From an uncultured Caulobacterales bacterium (lineage in GTDB: Bacteria > Pseudomonadota > Alphaproteobacteria > Caulobacterales > Caulobacteraceae), in contig CAIOYC010000006.1 in NCBI GenBank assembly GCA_903862425.1, forward strand, positions 1-64,000: DNA of 64,000 nucleotides, read 5' to 3'. This document shows positions 9,514 through 18,712 of the stretch, one piece after another. The position numbers and the translations under genes are program-made. The notes under the pieces are model-generated. The model searched no databases and was not told where the DNA came from. It saw only the letters and a program-made list of their open reading frames with translations. Position 1 is the first letter of the stretch. Each line of letters opens with the position of its first letter.

Positions 9514-12500
9514 CTAGCTTGCCCGCGCAGGCTGGGCGGGCGAGCCCTCCCAGGCAGTGCCTGCGGGCAGGGTCTCGCCTTTCATCAGAACGGACAGGTC
9601 GCCGAGCTGCGCATCGTCCTCGATCACCGAGTCGTAGAGCGTGATGGCCAGGGATCCCACCGTGGCCCGCCGGCCGATCGTCACGCCAGAGACCTTCATC
9701 ACCCGATCCTCGAACAGGTGGGTCTGCAGGCCGGCGTTCTCGTTCAGCGCGGCGTCATCGCCGACGGTGACGAGATCGTGCTCGGTGATGTCGGTGGTGT
9801 CGGTGAACACCCGCTTGCCGATCTTGCAGCCCATCAGTCGCAGATAGATGTTGAGATAGACCGTTCCGCGCAAGGCATCGAGCAGTAGCGGCACGGCGAG
9901 GTTCTCATAGGTCGAAGTGACCAACTCGGTCTTCCACACGAACAGGCTCCACAGGGGTGCGTTGGTGGGCTTGTAGCGGCCGACGATCAGCCACTTCAGC
10001 GCCAGCACGAAGGCCCCGGCCGCCAGGGTGAAACCAAGATACAGGAACGGGAAGGCCAGCAGGATCCGCAGCGCGCCCTGCGGTTGGTCCGACAGGTCGC
10101 CGACCACGGTCAGCACACCCGAGAACAGGCCGATGAACACGGTCAACGAGAGTGTGATGCGGATGTATTCGATCACCAGACGGGTGGTGATCAGACGCTT
10201 GGACGGACGGAAGCGCGCGCCCTCGTCGAACACCGTCACCACCTGCCGATGCGGAAGGCGGATAGCGGGAGAACCGAACCAGGTGGTGCCGTTCTCCAGC
10301 GCTTTGGCCGCATCTTCGGGAGGCTTCGACAGGACGCCGATCAGCACCTCATCGCCCACGTCGGCGCCGGTCGGCAGGAGGCCGGAATTGCCGATGAAGC
10401 TGCGCCGCCCGATGCGGGTCTTCTCAAGGCGGATCGCGCCCGGTTCTGCCCGCGCCGCGCCGAACACCACGCCGTCGGCGATGAAGCTTTCCGGCCCGAT
10501 GTCGATGAGGTCCGGCACCACCGAGGTGGCTGTAGAAACTTCGGCCCGCGCACCGATCTTCGCGCCCAGCGCCCGATACCAGGGCCTCACATAGAGCGTC
10601 GCGTAGATGGGGTGCAGCAGGTCGAGCGCCAGTTCGCCGAGCTGCTTTACGAACCAGTAGCGGACGTAGAAATGACTCCAGATCGAATAACGCCCCGGCT
10701 TTACCCGCCCGAGCAGCCCCCACTTCACCGCAACGGTCAGGGCGCACATCAGGATCACATAGATCAGGGCGAGCAGCGGCGAGAGGACGAGGTAGCTGTA
10801 GTCCTTCGTCACCCAGTCCACCTCGATCAGGCCCAGCAGGCCCGGCGCGATGGGCAGCACCGCCGCGAGCGGGAGCAGCGGCGCGGCGACCATCAGGCCA
10901 AGGGTCACCAGGGCGCGGCGGGTGGCTGACACCGGCTCCGCCGGCGGCCGCTCCGGGGCCGGGCCTCGCTTCAGGGCTGGCGAACCGGTCCACACCTCGC
11001 CGGCGGGGATGTGCTCGCCGCCGGGGATGGCGGAAAGGTCCTCCAGCACCGCCCCGTCGCCGAGACCGGCGTTGCGACCGATGACGCTCATGGTGCCGAC
11101 GAAGGCGTCCTTGCCTACATCGTTGCGTCCTAGCCGCAGCAGGCCGCGCTCCACCGACACCGTGGCGAACAGAGCCCCGTCGGAAATGATCGCCCGGTCG
11201 CCGATGGAGACGAGGTCAGGCGCATCGATCTGGTCCATGGCCAGGAAGGCGTCGTGACCAATCTGCGCGCCGAGCAGCCGGTAATAGAGCGCCATCAAAG
11301 GCGTGCCGGCCAGAAACTGGGTCGGGATTACCGCCAGGAACCGGCGCACCACCCACCAACGGAAATAGTAGGCGCCCCAGAGCGGATAGTCGCCCGCCTT
11401 GTAGCGACCGATGACGATCCACTTCACCGCCACCGAGAGAAGGATCATCAGCGGCGGCATGACGATAAAGGCCGCGCCCGCCGTCAGCAGGGCAGGAATG
11501 CGGCTCTTCGGGTCCGGCGTCGCCAGCCAGGAATAGGCCAGATACGGGAAAATCCATTGCGCCCCGGCGAAGGCGAATATGGGCACCAGCGCTATGGTCT
11601 GGCCGATGGTGCAGAACGTGCGGCGTATCTGCGGGATCGGATGGAACGGCTCCTCCACCCGCGTCGTCGGCGCGGCGTGTGCCAGACGCTCGGCCAGGGC
11701 GCGTACGGTCGGCGCGGCATACAGGTCCTGGATCGACAGCGACACCAGGGCCGGATCAGTGCGGGCGATGGACACCATCCGGGCGGCGCGCAGCGAATGG
11801 CCGCCGAGATCCTCGAAGAAGTCATCGGTCGCCCCCACCGGTGTCGGCGCGAAGACCTGCTTCCAAACTTCCACCAGCTTGGCTTCCATCGGCGTGCGGG
11901 GTGGCTCGATGGCGCGCTGTTCGATCTCCAGCCGGCGCGGCTTTTCCAGCACCTTGCGGTTCACCTTGCCGGAGACGAGCGTCGGCAGGGCGGTGCGCAC
12001 CTCATAGGCCATGGGCCGCATATAGGCGGGCAGCTTCAGCTCAGCTTTGGCGCGCACGCCGGCAAGGTCCACCCCCTGCGCCGCCACCCGCGGGGTTAGG
12101 AAGGCGATCAACACGTCCGAGCCATCATCCTCCGGATAGAGGTTGACCACCGCCTGGGCCACCGAAGCGTGCTCGGCCAACACGGCCTCGATTTCGCCGA
12201 GCTCGACCCGATAGCCGCGGATCTTCACCTGGGTGTCGATGCGGCCGAGGAATTCGATGTCGCCGTCGACGTTCATGCGCACGAGGTCGCCGGTGCGATA
12301 GACCGCCTCTTGTCCGCCGCCGCGCACCGCGAACGGCGTGTGGACGAACTTCTCCGCCGTGAGCTCCGGCCGGTTCAGATAGCCTGCGCCGACCCCGGGG
12401 CCGCCGATAATCAGTTCACCTTCCGCTCCAGCCGCGACGGGCTCCAATTGCTCGTCCACCACCCAGGCGGTGAAACCGGGTATGGGCGTGCCGATGGTGA

Positions 12501-13530
12501 CGGGTCGGCCCGGATGTATCTCCGACCAGGTGCAGGCCACGGTGGTTTCGGTGGGCCCATAGGTGTTGAGCAGCCGCAGGCCCGGCCGTAGCCAGCGCCG
12601 CGCGAGTTCGCCCGGGATCGCCTCGCCGCCGGTGATCAGCAGGCGCAGCTTGGGCATGGGATGGTCGATCACCGCCAGCAGGGACGGCACCAGCGACCAC
12701 ACCGTCACCCCACGCGCATCGAGCGTCAGGGCGAGGTCCGGCCCGGCCTTGATCAAGCCCTCGCTGGAAACCAGCAGGGTCGCCCCGGCGAAGAACGCGG
12801 CCCACATCTCCTCTACCGAGATATCGAACGAGAGCGAGGCGCCGGCAAAGACGATATCGCCGTCGTTCACCCCGAGGATCGAGGCCTCCGCCCGCACTTG
12901 ATACGCGGCGTTGCGATGGCGGATCATCACCCCCTTGGGCCTCCCTGTGGAGCCGGAGGTATAGATCAGATAGGCGATGTCCTCTGGGTCAGCCCCGGTC
13001 TCAGCGCGGGTCAGGGGCGTGGCGTCGAGGGCGGCGATGTCGCCGAGGTCGGCCAGCACATCGACCACCGCCGCATCCGCCCCGGCGAAGGCCTCGGCCC
13101 GCTCGGTGCAGGTGACCACGGCCCGCGCCGCGCACTCTTCGACTATGTATTCCGCGCGTTCCTGCGGGATGGACCAGTCCACCGGGACATAGGCCGCGCC
13201 GGCTTCCAGCACGCCGAGCACCGCCATATACTGGTCGAGACCGCGCGGCAGGCAGATGACCACCCGGTCGCCCCGCCCGACCCCCTTGGCCCGCAAATGC
13301 CGGGCGAAGCGGGCGGCGCGCTCGCGAAGTTCGGTATAGGTCAGCTCCGATTTGCGCACCAACTCAGGGTCGGGCTCGGCGAGGCGGATGGCGATCTTAT
13401 CGGGGAACCGGCCGGCGGTAGCCCGGAACAGTTCATGTAGCAGTTCGTCGCGCGTATAGGGCGGCGCCGGATAGGGCTCGGAAGCCGGGGCGATCGGCGG
13501 TGGAGTGCGTAAAGCGGCGTCGGCGAGCAC
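9514..13530 (-). CDS. Pls/PosA-type membrane-bound NRPS (A-T-[TM2-LbH]x3), predicted poly-amino acid synthetase
   Basis: 1338 aa. The adenylation domain covers about 25-530 (LIYTSGSTGRPKG at 188-200, NTYGPTET at 322-329, YRTGDL at 411-416). The carrier domain at 545-615 has LGGHS (Ser579). Then come three repeats of two transmembrane helices (about 640-708, 875-941, 1115-1185), a (I/L)xGR.K...W motif and a left-handed beta-helix-like domain. There is no condensation or thioesterase domain. This is the layout of epsilon-poly-lysine synthetase. By eye against GrsA, the pocket residues read D-I-E-S-I-G-T-V-A-K, close to lysine codes. Its transferase follows directly. The product is inferred. Confidence 0.88.
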   Translation of the reverse strand: MLADAALRTPPPIAPASEPYPAPPYTRDELLHELFRATAGRFPDKIAIRLAEPDPELVRKSELTYTELRERAARFARHLRAKGVGRGDRVVICLPRGLDQYMAVLGVLEAGAAYVPVDWSIPQERAEYIVEECAARAVVTCTERAEAFAGADAAVVDVLADLGDIAALDATPLTRAETGADPEDIAYLIYTSGSTGRPKGVMIRHRNAAYQVRAEASILGVNDGDIVFAGASLSFDISVEEMWAAFFAGATLLVSSEGLIKAGPDLALTLDARGVTVWSLVPSLLAVIDHPMPKLRLLITGGEAIPGELARRWLRPGLRLLNTYGPTETTVACTWSEIHPGRPVTIGTPIPGFTAWVVDEQLEPVAAGAEGELIIGGPGVGAGYLNRPELTAEKFVHTPFAVRGGGQEAVYRTGDLVRMNVDGDIEFLGRIDTQVKIRGYRVELGEIEAVLAEHASVAQAVVNLYPEDDGSDVLIAFLTPRVAAQGVDLAGVRAKAELKLPAYMRPMAYEVRTALPTLVSGKVNRKVLEKPRRLEIEQRAIEPPRTPMEAKLVEVWKQVFAPTPVGATDDFFEDLGGHSLRAARMVSIARTDPALVSLSIQDLYAAPTVRALAERLAHAAPTTRVEEPFHPIPQIRRTFCTIGQTIALVPIFAFAGAQWIFPYLAYSWLATPDPKSRIPALLTAGAAFIVMPPLMILLSVAVKWIVIGRYKAGDYPLWGAYYFRWWVVRRFLAVIPTQFLAGTPLMALYYRLLGAQIGHDAFLAMDQIDAPDLVSIGDRAIISDGALFATVSVERGLLRLGRNDVGKDAFVGTMSVIGRNAGLGDGAVLEDLSAIPGGEHIPAGEVWTGSPALKRGPAPERPPAEPVSATRRALVTLGLMVAAPLLPLAAVLPIAPGLLGLIEVDWVTKDYSYLVLSPLLALIYVILMCALTVAVKWGLLGRVKPGRYSIWSHFYVRYWFVKQLGELALDLLHPIYATLYVRPWYRALGAKIGARAEVSTATSVVPDLIDIGPESFIADGVVFGAARAEPGAIRLEKTRIGRRSFIGNSGLLPTGADVGDEVLIGVLSKPPEDAAKALENGTTWFGSPAIRLPHRQVVTVFDEGARFRPSKRLITTRLVIEYIRITLSLTVFIGLFSGVLTVVGDLSDQPQGALRILLAFPFLYLGFTLAAGAFVLALKWLIVGRYKPTNAPLWSLFVWKTELVTSTYENLAVPLLLDALRGTVYLNIYLRLMGCKIGKRVFTDTTDITEHDLVTVGDDAALNENAGLQTHLFEDRVMKVSGVTIGRRATVGSLAITLYDSVIEDDAQLGDLSVLMKGETLPAGTAWEGSPAQPARAS

Positions 13531-13825
13531 GGAAATCCTTGGGCTGCAGCCAAGCTCTAACGCGCTTCGGCGCCAGAAGGAATCACGTCATCGCCAACAA
13601 ATTCGACGCCCGTCGCCTATCTGGGTTGAGACGGGCGCCCATCCCGTAGGCGGTATGCGCATTCATGCGCCATTGTATCTGGTGCACCGCACTCACTGGC
13701 GCCGCAACGCACAATTACGGTTGCCAGGCCGTCAGGGTTCCGTAACGTCACCCTTAGAGGCGCGATAAGTCTCAGGAAGCGTTTGGGCGAGGGGTTTTCA
13801 CAAACCTCGAGCTTGGAAAAATAGC
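13531..13825. other. Intergenic region upstream of synthetase and urcA-like gene
   Basis: 295 bases between divergent genes, so it must hold the promoters of both the synthetase and the UrcA-family gene. A short inverted repeat (CGAGG...CCTCG, about 13788-13812) lies just before the latter's start. No open frame is convincing. Confidence 0.4.
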
Positions 13826-14086
13826 ATGACCCGTACTCTCGTTCTCGGCCTGGCGCTTGGCGCTATGGCCCTCCCGGCCGCCGCCGCCAGCGTCACGGTC
13901 GATATCAAATCCGATCCCCAGACAGTGCATGCCCGGATCGCCGAAGCGGCCTCCATGGCCTGCAGCGCTGAATACCGGGACGCCAGCGTCCTGGAAAAAT
14001 ACTATTCGGAGCCCTCCTGCGTCAGCGAGACGAAGGCCGACGCCGAGCGCAAGCTGGCCGCCCGGTCGACAATCGCAAAGCTCTGA
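13826..14086 (+). CDS. UrcA family small secreted protein
   Basis: 86 aa. The signal peptide covers residues 1-20 (ending PAAAA), followed by a short SVTVDI strand and two cysteines (MACSAEYR and PSCVSE) that probably form a disulfide. This matches the UrcA family, a small periplasmic group of unknown function common in Caulobacterales and Sphingomonadales. It is a free-standing gene; the next gene is convergent. Confidence 0.75.
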   Translation: MTRTLVLGLALGAMALPAAAASVTVDIKSDPQTVHARIAEAASMACSAEYRDASVLEKYYSEPSCVSETKADAERKLAARSTIAKL

Positions 14087-14136
14087 AGCCCACAATCCGG
14101 CGCCGGTCCTTGCGGGCTGGCGTCGTTTTCCAAAAT

Positions 14137-14559
14137 CTAGTCGTCCGAACTGGGCCGCCCCCGGTTGGCCTTGACCGTCGAGCGCTTGGTCTTGCCTTCC
14201 AGCCTCCGCGTCTTGGAGGCCAGGGTCGGTTTGGTGGCCCGGCGGATGGTAGGGCGTTCGGCGGCCTGGCGGATCAACTCGACGAGCCGTTCGATCGCGT
14301 CGTCTCGATTGCGTTCCTGGGTGCGGAAACGCTGGGCGGTGATCACAATCACGCCTTCCAGTGTCAGCCGTTTGCCGGCCAGTTTCTGCAACCGGATAGA
14401 TACGTCGTTGGGAAGCGAGGGCGAGCGGCGGGCGTCGAATCGCAACTGCACCGCAGTGGAGACCTTGTTGACGTTCTGGCCGCCCGGCCCGCCGGCGCGG
14501 AAGAAACGCAGATCGATCTCGTCGTCTTCGATGGAGAGAGTCTCGGTGACGGGGATCAT
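14137..14559 (-). CDS. arfB: Alternative ribosome-rescue peptidyl-tRNA hydrolase ArfB
   Basis: 140 aa, the normal size for ArfB/YaeJ. It carries the catalytic GGQ loop (GGPGGQNVNKV, residues 24-34) and a basic C-terminal tail rich in Lys/Arg (TRRLEGKTKRSTVKANRGR) that enters the empty mRNA channel. It hydrolyses peptidyl-tRNA on stalled ribosomes. The short length and basic tail argue against RF1/RF2. Confidence 0.93.
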   Translation of the reverse strand: MIPVTETLSIEDDEIDLRFFRAGGPGGQNVNKVSTAVQLRFDARRSPSLPNDVSIRLQKLAGKRLTLEGVIVITAQRFRTQERNRDDAIERLVELIRQAAERPTIRRATKPTLASKTRRLEGKTKRSTVKANRGRPSSDD

Positions 14560-14601
14560 CGGAAGTAACTCCGGCGTCCCCGTCCCGAAGACGGAGGCGC
14601 C

Positions 14602-14742
14602 TTATTGGGGCTTGGCGTCGCGCGCGGTATCGGTCACAGCGTGACCGGCCGAGGAGACGTCACGACCGGCGCCTTCGACGGTATTGCAGGCGCTGACGGC
14701 TAGGGCGGCCGCCGCGGCGGCAAGGATCAGAAGCTTACGCAT
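14602..14742 (-). CDS. Entericidin-like small lipoprotein (copy 1)
   Basis: 46 aa. It begins MRKLLILAAAAAALAVSAC, a lipoprotein signal with the lipobox Cys at residue 19, then NTVEGAGRDVSSAG, the entericidin A/B pattern. The tail is short and charged (DTARDAKPQ). Start 14742 was chosen because the signal peptide begins there. It is a membrane-anchored lipopeptide; in E. coli relatives act in toxin/antidote lysis under stress. A close paralogue lies upstream. Confidence 0.8.
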   Translation of the reverse strand: MRKLLILAAAAAALAVSACNTVEGAGRDVSSAGHAVTDTARDAKPQ

Positions 14743-14889
14743 GATGTGTTTCTCCGTAGCGGTGGCTACGGCGGGCAAACGGCTACGCCTGCCGTCGGTT
14801 CCTGCCCTGTCCTGGCATTCGCGCGATGACATAGATTAAGAGCTTGGCGGGACGTCGGTTGTCAGCCGACAGCCCGCCCAGCCAGACGC

Positions 14890-15030
14890 CTACTTCGGCT
14901 TGGCGTCCTTCGCGGTATCGCTCACGGCATGGCCGACGGCGGATACGTCCTTACCCGCGCCTTCGACGGTGTTGCAGGCGCTGACGACCAAGGCGGCCGC
15001 CGCGGCGACGAGAATGACGAACCTACGCAT
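14890..15030 (-). CDS. Entericidin-like small lipoprotein (copy 2)
   Basis: 46 aa. The first residues are MRRFVILVAAAAALVVSAC, followed by NTVEGAGKDVSAVGHAVSD and the end AKDAKPK. It has the same length as the gene at 14602-14742, with most residues identical, so the pair is a tandem duplication. The lipobox Cys is at residue 19. Each copy seems to have its own upstream region (147 bases between them). Whether the two act as toxin and antidote cannot be told. Confidence 0.75.
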   Translation of the reverse strand: MRRFVILVAAAAALVVSACNTVEGAGKDVSAVGHAVSDTAKDAKPK

Positions 15031-15097
15031 CAAGTGATCTCCAACCTTTATGGCCAAGCTTGGCCCATGGCTAAGGTTGGGCTTGCCGCCAATTTCG

Positions 15098-16042
15098 TCA
15101 ACCGTAGAGCTTCGCGTGCTCCTGCTGATAAGGGGCGTAGCTCTCCTTCATGCTGGCCGAGTTCAGCAGCATGGAGGCCACCGGGTGGTCCGTACCCGGC
15201 TTGTAGAGAGTGGAGCGTACCCACAGGCTCTCGGTTCGCCGACTGCCGGACAGGAACACCGCCTCGCGTCCCACCTCATAGGCCTCGCCGACGAACACCG
15301 GGCCGTCGAGCAGGCGAATCTCCTGGTCGGCGAACAGGCCCACCGCCGGGCCGCGCGCGGGGAAGTAGCCGCCTTCGCGGGCGGTATATTGCAATAGCAC
15401 GCTGATCATCTCCATCGGCACGATGGCCCGACCGAAGGCGTTGGCCGCGCCCGAATAGAGGGGCGAGGGCTCGGTGATCTTCTCCAGCTTCTGCGCCAGG
15501 CTGAAGGGATAGAGGGCGCCCATATGCCGTTCGGGGTCCATGCGCACGGGAACGCGCGGCACAGTCATGCCCACCTTCACGTCGGCCAGGATCACTGGGT
15601 CGGCCAGCGGTGTGAGTTCAGTCAGGCGCTTGTCGAGGGTGGTGGGCGCGAAATCGGGACCAACCGAGGCCGTGCCCTTGAGGATCTCGGTCCCGTCGTT
15701 GCGCTGCATCCAGATTTCCGCCGAGGTCTCCCCCGCCGCCGGCTTGCGGAGATAGGCTCGACCTTCCTCGCCTTCGAACATGGGCGCGCGATAGTGGGCC
15801 GAGAGGCAGCCGTGGGTCAGCCAACGCTCGCCCCACACCGCATAACCCAGGGGCGCGAACTGGCTGAAGTGGGTCGGGCCCTCGATGGTGCCGCCCTTGA
15901 AGCCGAGCTTCTGCGCGGTGGCGTCGTCATGGATAGAGGCGTGGCCGTCATATTCCTGCACCTGCAGCATCTGCTTGGGCGCGCGCAGGGGTCCCACCAG
16001 CACGCCGTCCTGCTCATCGATTCGGGTCTCGAAAGCGGCCAT
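15098..16042 (-). CDS. Hypothetical protein, possible double hot-dog (MaoC-like) fold
   Basis: 314 aa, no signal peptide. The segment HDDATAQKLGFKGGTIEGPTHFSQF (about residues 38-62) resembles the MaoC/hydratase-2 active-site region (D..A...GF.G.I..G...). A second strand-rich half follows, so a double hot-dog hydratase is plausible. The ATG at 16042 is preceded by GGAGGAAATTGAG, which favours it over the ATG at 16057. The upstream divergent neighbour is an enoyl-CoA hydratase, suggesting acyl-CoA chemistry. Family not certain. Confidence 0.6.
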   Translation of the reverse strand: MAAFETRIDEQDGVLVGPLRAPKQMLQVQEYDGHASIHDDATAQKLGFKGGTIEGPTHFSQFAPLGYAVWGERWLTHGCLSAHYRAPMFEGEEGRAYLRKPAAGETSAEIWMQRNDGTEILKGTASVGPDFAPTTLDKRLTELTPLADPVILADVKVGMTVPRVPVRMDPERHMGALYPFSLAQKLEKITEPSPLYSGAANAFGRAIVPMEMISVLLQYTAREGGYFPARGPAVGLFADQEIRLLDGPVFVGEAYEVGREAVFLSGSRRTESLWVRSTLYKPGTDHPVASMLLNSASMKESYAPYQQEHAKLYG

Positions 16043-16121
16043 CTCAATTTCCTCCATCGCTTTGCAGGCGTTGTAAGCGTAAGCGGAGCCGGTAAAAAGG
16101 GGGCTGCATACCGGAGCTTCT

Positions 16122-16988
16122 ATGACTTATCAGACCCTGGACTGGGACCTTGCCGACCGCGTGCTGGTGCTGCGGCTTAACCGGCCGGACCAGCTGAACG
16201 CCTTTACCGTCGAGATGGCGAACGAGCTGATCCTCGCCTTTGAGCGGGCCAGCGAGGACGACGCGGTGGGGGCGGTCGTGGTCACCGGCGCGGGCCGCGC
16301 CTTCTGCGCCGGCATGGACCTGTCGGTTCCCGGCAATGTGTTCGGCCTCGACGAGACCCAGACCCCGACTCTGGCCGACCTCGACGCCCGCTTCGAGGAT
16401 CCCGCCATCGTCGACGGGGTGCGCGATACGGGCGGGCGGGTCACCCTGGCCATCTTCAACTGCAAGAAGCCGGTGATCGCCGCCATCAACGGCCCGGCCG
16501 TAGGCATCGGCGCGACCATGACGCTGGCCATGGATATCCGCATGGCCTCGGAGAAGGCGCGAATCGGCTTCGTGTTCGGCCGCATCGGCATCGTGCCGGA
16601 GGCTTGCTCGTCCTGGTTCCTGCCGCGGCTGGTCGGGACGCAACAGGCGCTGGAATGGGTGCTGAGCGCCGACATCCTTACCGCCGAACAGGCCAGGGAC
16701 GGCGGTCTCGTCCGATCGGTTCATAGCCCCGAGACCTTGGTGGCGGACGCCGTCGCCCTCGCCCACAAGTTCATCGACAACCGCTCGCCGGTGGCCGTCG
16801 CCTATGCGCGGCAGATGATGCTGCGCAACCCTGCCCTGTCCCACCCGGTGCAGGCGCACCGCATCGACAGTCTGGCCATGTTCTACACCTCGATCGGCGA
16901 CGGCAAGGAGGGCGTTCAGGCGTTCCGCGACAAGCGCGAGCCGGACTTCCAGGGCAAGGCCAGCGCCATGCCCTTCTGGCCGTGGTGA
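16122..16988 (+). CDS. Enoyl-CoA hydratase/isomerase family protein
   Basis: 288 aa crotonase-fold enzyme. Features: the N-terminal VLVLRLNRPDQLNAF strand/helix, the first oxyanion-hole segment GAGRAFCAGMDL (about 58-69), the second GPAVGIGATMTLAMD, and a Glu in GRIGIVPEACSS matching the second catalytic acid. It acts on fatty acyl-CoA in the cytosol; the substrate is not predictable. The hot-dog protein gene is divergent and a nitronate monooxygenase gene follows in the same direction. Confidence 0.9.
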   Translation: MTYQTLDWDLADRVLVLRLNRPDQLNAFTVEMANELILAFERASEDDAVGAVVVTGAGRAFCAGMDLSVPGNVFGLDETQTPTLADLDARFEDPAIVDGVRDTGGRVTLAIFNCKKPVIAAINGPAVGIGATMTLAMDIRMASEKARIGFVFGRIGIVPEACSSWFLPRLVGTQQALEWVLSADILTAEQARDGGLVRSVHSPETLVADAVALAHKFIDNRSPVAVAYARQMMLRNPALSHPVQAHRIDSLAMFYTSIGDGKEGVQAFRDKREPDFQGKASAMPFWPW

Positions 16989-17072
16989 ACCGATAGCCGA
17001 CTTGCCTTCCCTTCGCGTCATTCGTCCATAAGACCAGCCAGACCCCTCAAGAAAGTCACAGGAAACGACCCC

Positions 17073-18050
17073 ATGAAGACCCGCATCACCGAACTCTTCG
17101 GCATCAAGCACCCGATCATTCAGGGCGGCATGCACTATGTGGGCTTCGCCGAGATGGCGGCGGCGGTATCAAATGCCGGCGGGCTTGGCATCATCACCGG
17201 CCTGACCCAGCGGACTCCCGAGGGTCTGGCCAAGGAGATCGAGCGCTGCAAGGGCATGACCGACAAACCGTTCGGCGTGAACCTGACCTTCCTGCCCGCC
17301 GTGACCCCGCCCGACTATCCCGGCTTCATCAAGACCATCGTCGACAGCGGCGTGAAGGCCGTCGAGACCGCCGGCAACAACCCGCAGAAATACATGCCCG
17401 CGCTGAAAGAGGCCGGCATCAAGGTGATCCACAAGTGCACCGCCGTGCGCCACGCGCTGAAGGCGGAGAGCATCGGCTGCGACGCGGTGAGCGTCGACGG
17501 CTTCGAGTGCGGCGGCCACCCGGGCGAGGACGATGTCGGCAACTGGGTGCTGCTGCCACGCGCGGCTGAGGCGTTGAAGATTCCCTTCGTGGCCTCGGGC
17601 GGCGTCGGCACGGGCAGCCAACTCGCTGCGGCTCTGGCGCTTGGCGCCGACGGCATCAATATGGGCACCCGCTTCATCGCCACGGTCGAGGCCCCGGTGC
17701 ACCAGAACGTGAAGGACGCCATCGTCGCCGCCACCGAGCTCGACACGCGACTGATCATGCGCCCCCTGCGCAACACCGAGCGGGTGTTGAACAACGCCGC
17801 CGTACAGACCCTCCTCGCCAAGGAAAAGGAGATGGGCGCCGCCCTCACCTTCGCCGACATCGCCGAGGAGGTGGCAGGCGTCTATCCGCGCATCATGAAG
17901 GACGGCGACATGGACGCCGGCGGCTGGTCCTGCGGCATGGTCGCCGGGCTGATCCACGACGTCCCGACCTGCAAGGAACTGATCGAACGCATCGTGTCGG
18001 AGGCGGAAGCCATCATCCGCAGCCGCCTGGAGGGGATGCTGGCGGCTTAA
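17073..18050 (+). CDS. Nitronate monooxygenase (2-nitropropane dioxygenase family)
   Basis: 325 aa FMN-dependent TIM-barrel enzyme that oxidises alkyl nitronates such as propionate-3-nitronate. Visible are the HPIIQGGMHYVG start, the GVNLTFLPA loop, FECGGHPGEDD (about 145-155, matching the conserved GGHxG segment) and the FMN phosphate loop ASGGVGTGSQLAAALALGADG. Related proteins include enoyl reductase-like members, so the precise substrate is open. It begins 84 bases after the hydratase gene. Confidence 0.88.
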   Translation: MKTRITELFGIKHPIIQGGMHYVGFAEMAAAVSNAGGLGIITGLTQRTPEGLAKEIERCKGMTDKPFGVNLTFLPAVTPPDYPGFIKTIVDSGVKAVETAGNNPQKYMPALKEAGIKVIHKCTAVRHALKAESIGCDAVSVDGFECGGHPGEDDVGNWVLLPRAAEALKIPFVASGGVGTGSQLAAALALGADGINMGTRFIATVEAPVHQNVKDAIVAATELDTRLIMRPLRNTERVLNNAAVQTLLAKEKEMGAALTFADIAEEVAGVYPRIMKDGDMDAGGWSCGMVAGLIHDVPTCKELIERIVSEAEAIIRSRLEGMLAA

Positions 18051-18167
18051 GGGGCTCCACCTTCGCTTCTCTCTCCCTGGCCTCAACGCTCTAGGCGATG
18101 ACGTGGTCGGGGAGGGTTGCGGAACACCACGGCCCCGCCGGGGCTAGGGGCGGAGACCGAGGCGCGA

Positions 18168-18692
18168 TCAGGCCGCGGCCTTCTCCGCAGCAATGACGCG
18201 ACTGACCGCGTTCACCACCGAGGCGATGCGCAGGGCTGCCTGGACGTTTACGGCAGGGACGGCGTGCTTCTTCAGCACGTCCTCATGCGCGTCTAGGCAC
18301 ATGCCGCAGCCGTTCACCGCCGACACCGCCAGGGACCATAGTTCGAAATCGGCCTTATCCACACCCGGATTGGCCAGGATGTTCATGCGCAAGCGCGCCG
18401 GCAGGGTGGAATATTCCTTGTTCTTCATCAGGTGCAGGGCGCGGTAATAGATATTGTTCATGCCCATGATGGCGGCGGCGGCCTTGGCGGCGGTCTTCGC
18501 CTCGTCCGACAGCTGGGCCGCGCTCTCGATGGCCTTGATCGTGTCGCCCTGCCCCACGGCATAGGCGGAGGCAAGGAAACAACCCCACTTCTGCTGGTCG
18601 TTCAGCACAGTCTCCGACGCGAGCGAACCAAGGTTCAGCGACAGGTCCTTGGCATAGGCGGGAAGCTGGTCGCGCAGAGCGTCGAGGGACAT
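18168..18692 (-). CDS. ahpD: Alkyl hydroperoxide reductase AhpD (carboxymuconolactone decarboxylase family)
   Basis: 174 aa. The redox motif CGMC is at residues 129-132, with the proton-relay His136 and Glu137 (CLDAHE). This is the AhpD signature; it re-reduces AhpC and has weak peroxidase activity of its own. The start is set at 18692 (MSLDALRD), where the recognisable protein begins, and not at 18734. It lies downstream of ahpC on the same strand, separated by a repeat element at 18713-18827. Confidence 0.93.
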   Translation of the reverse strand: MSLDALRDQLPAYAKDLSLNLGSLASETVLNDQQKWGCFLASAYAVGQGDTIKAIESAAQLSDEAKTAAKAAAAIMGMNNIYYRALHLMKNKEYSTLPARLRMNILANPGVDKADFELWSLAVSAVNGCGMCLDAHEDVLKKHAVPAVNVQAALRIASVVNAVSRVIAAEKAAA

Positions 18693-18712
18693 TTTTCGAA
18701 TCCTAAAAAAGG

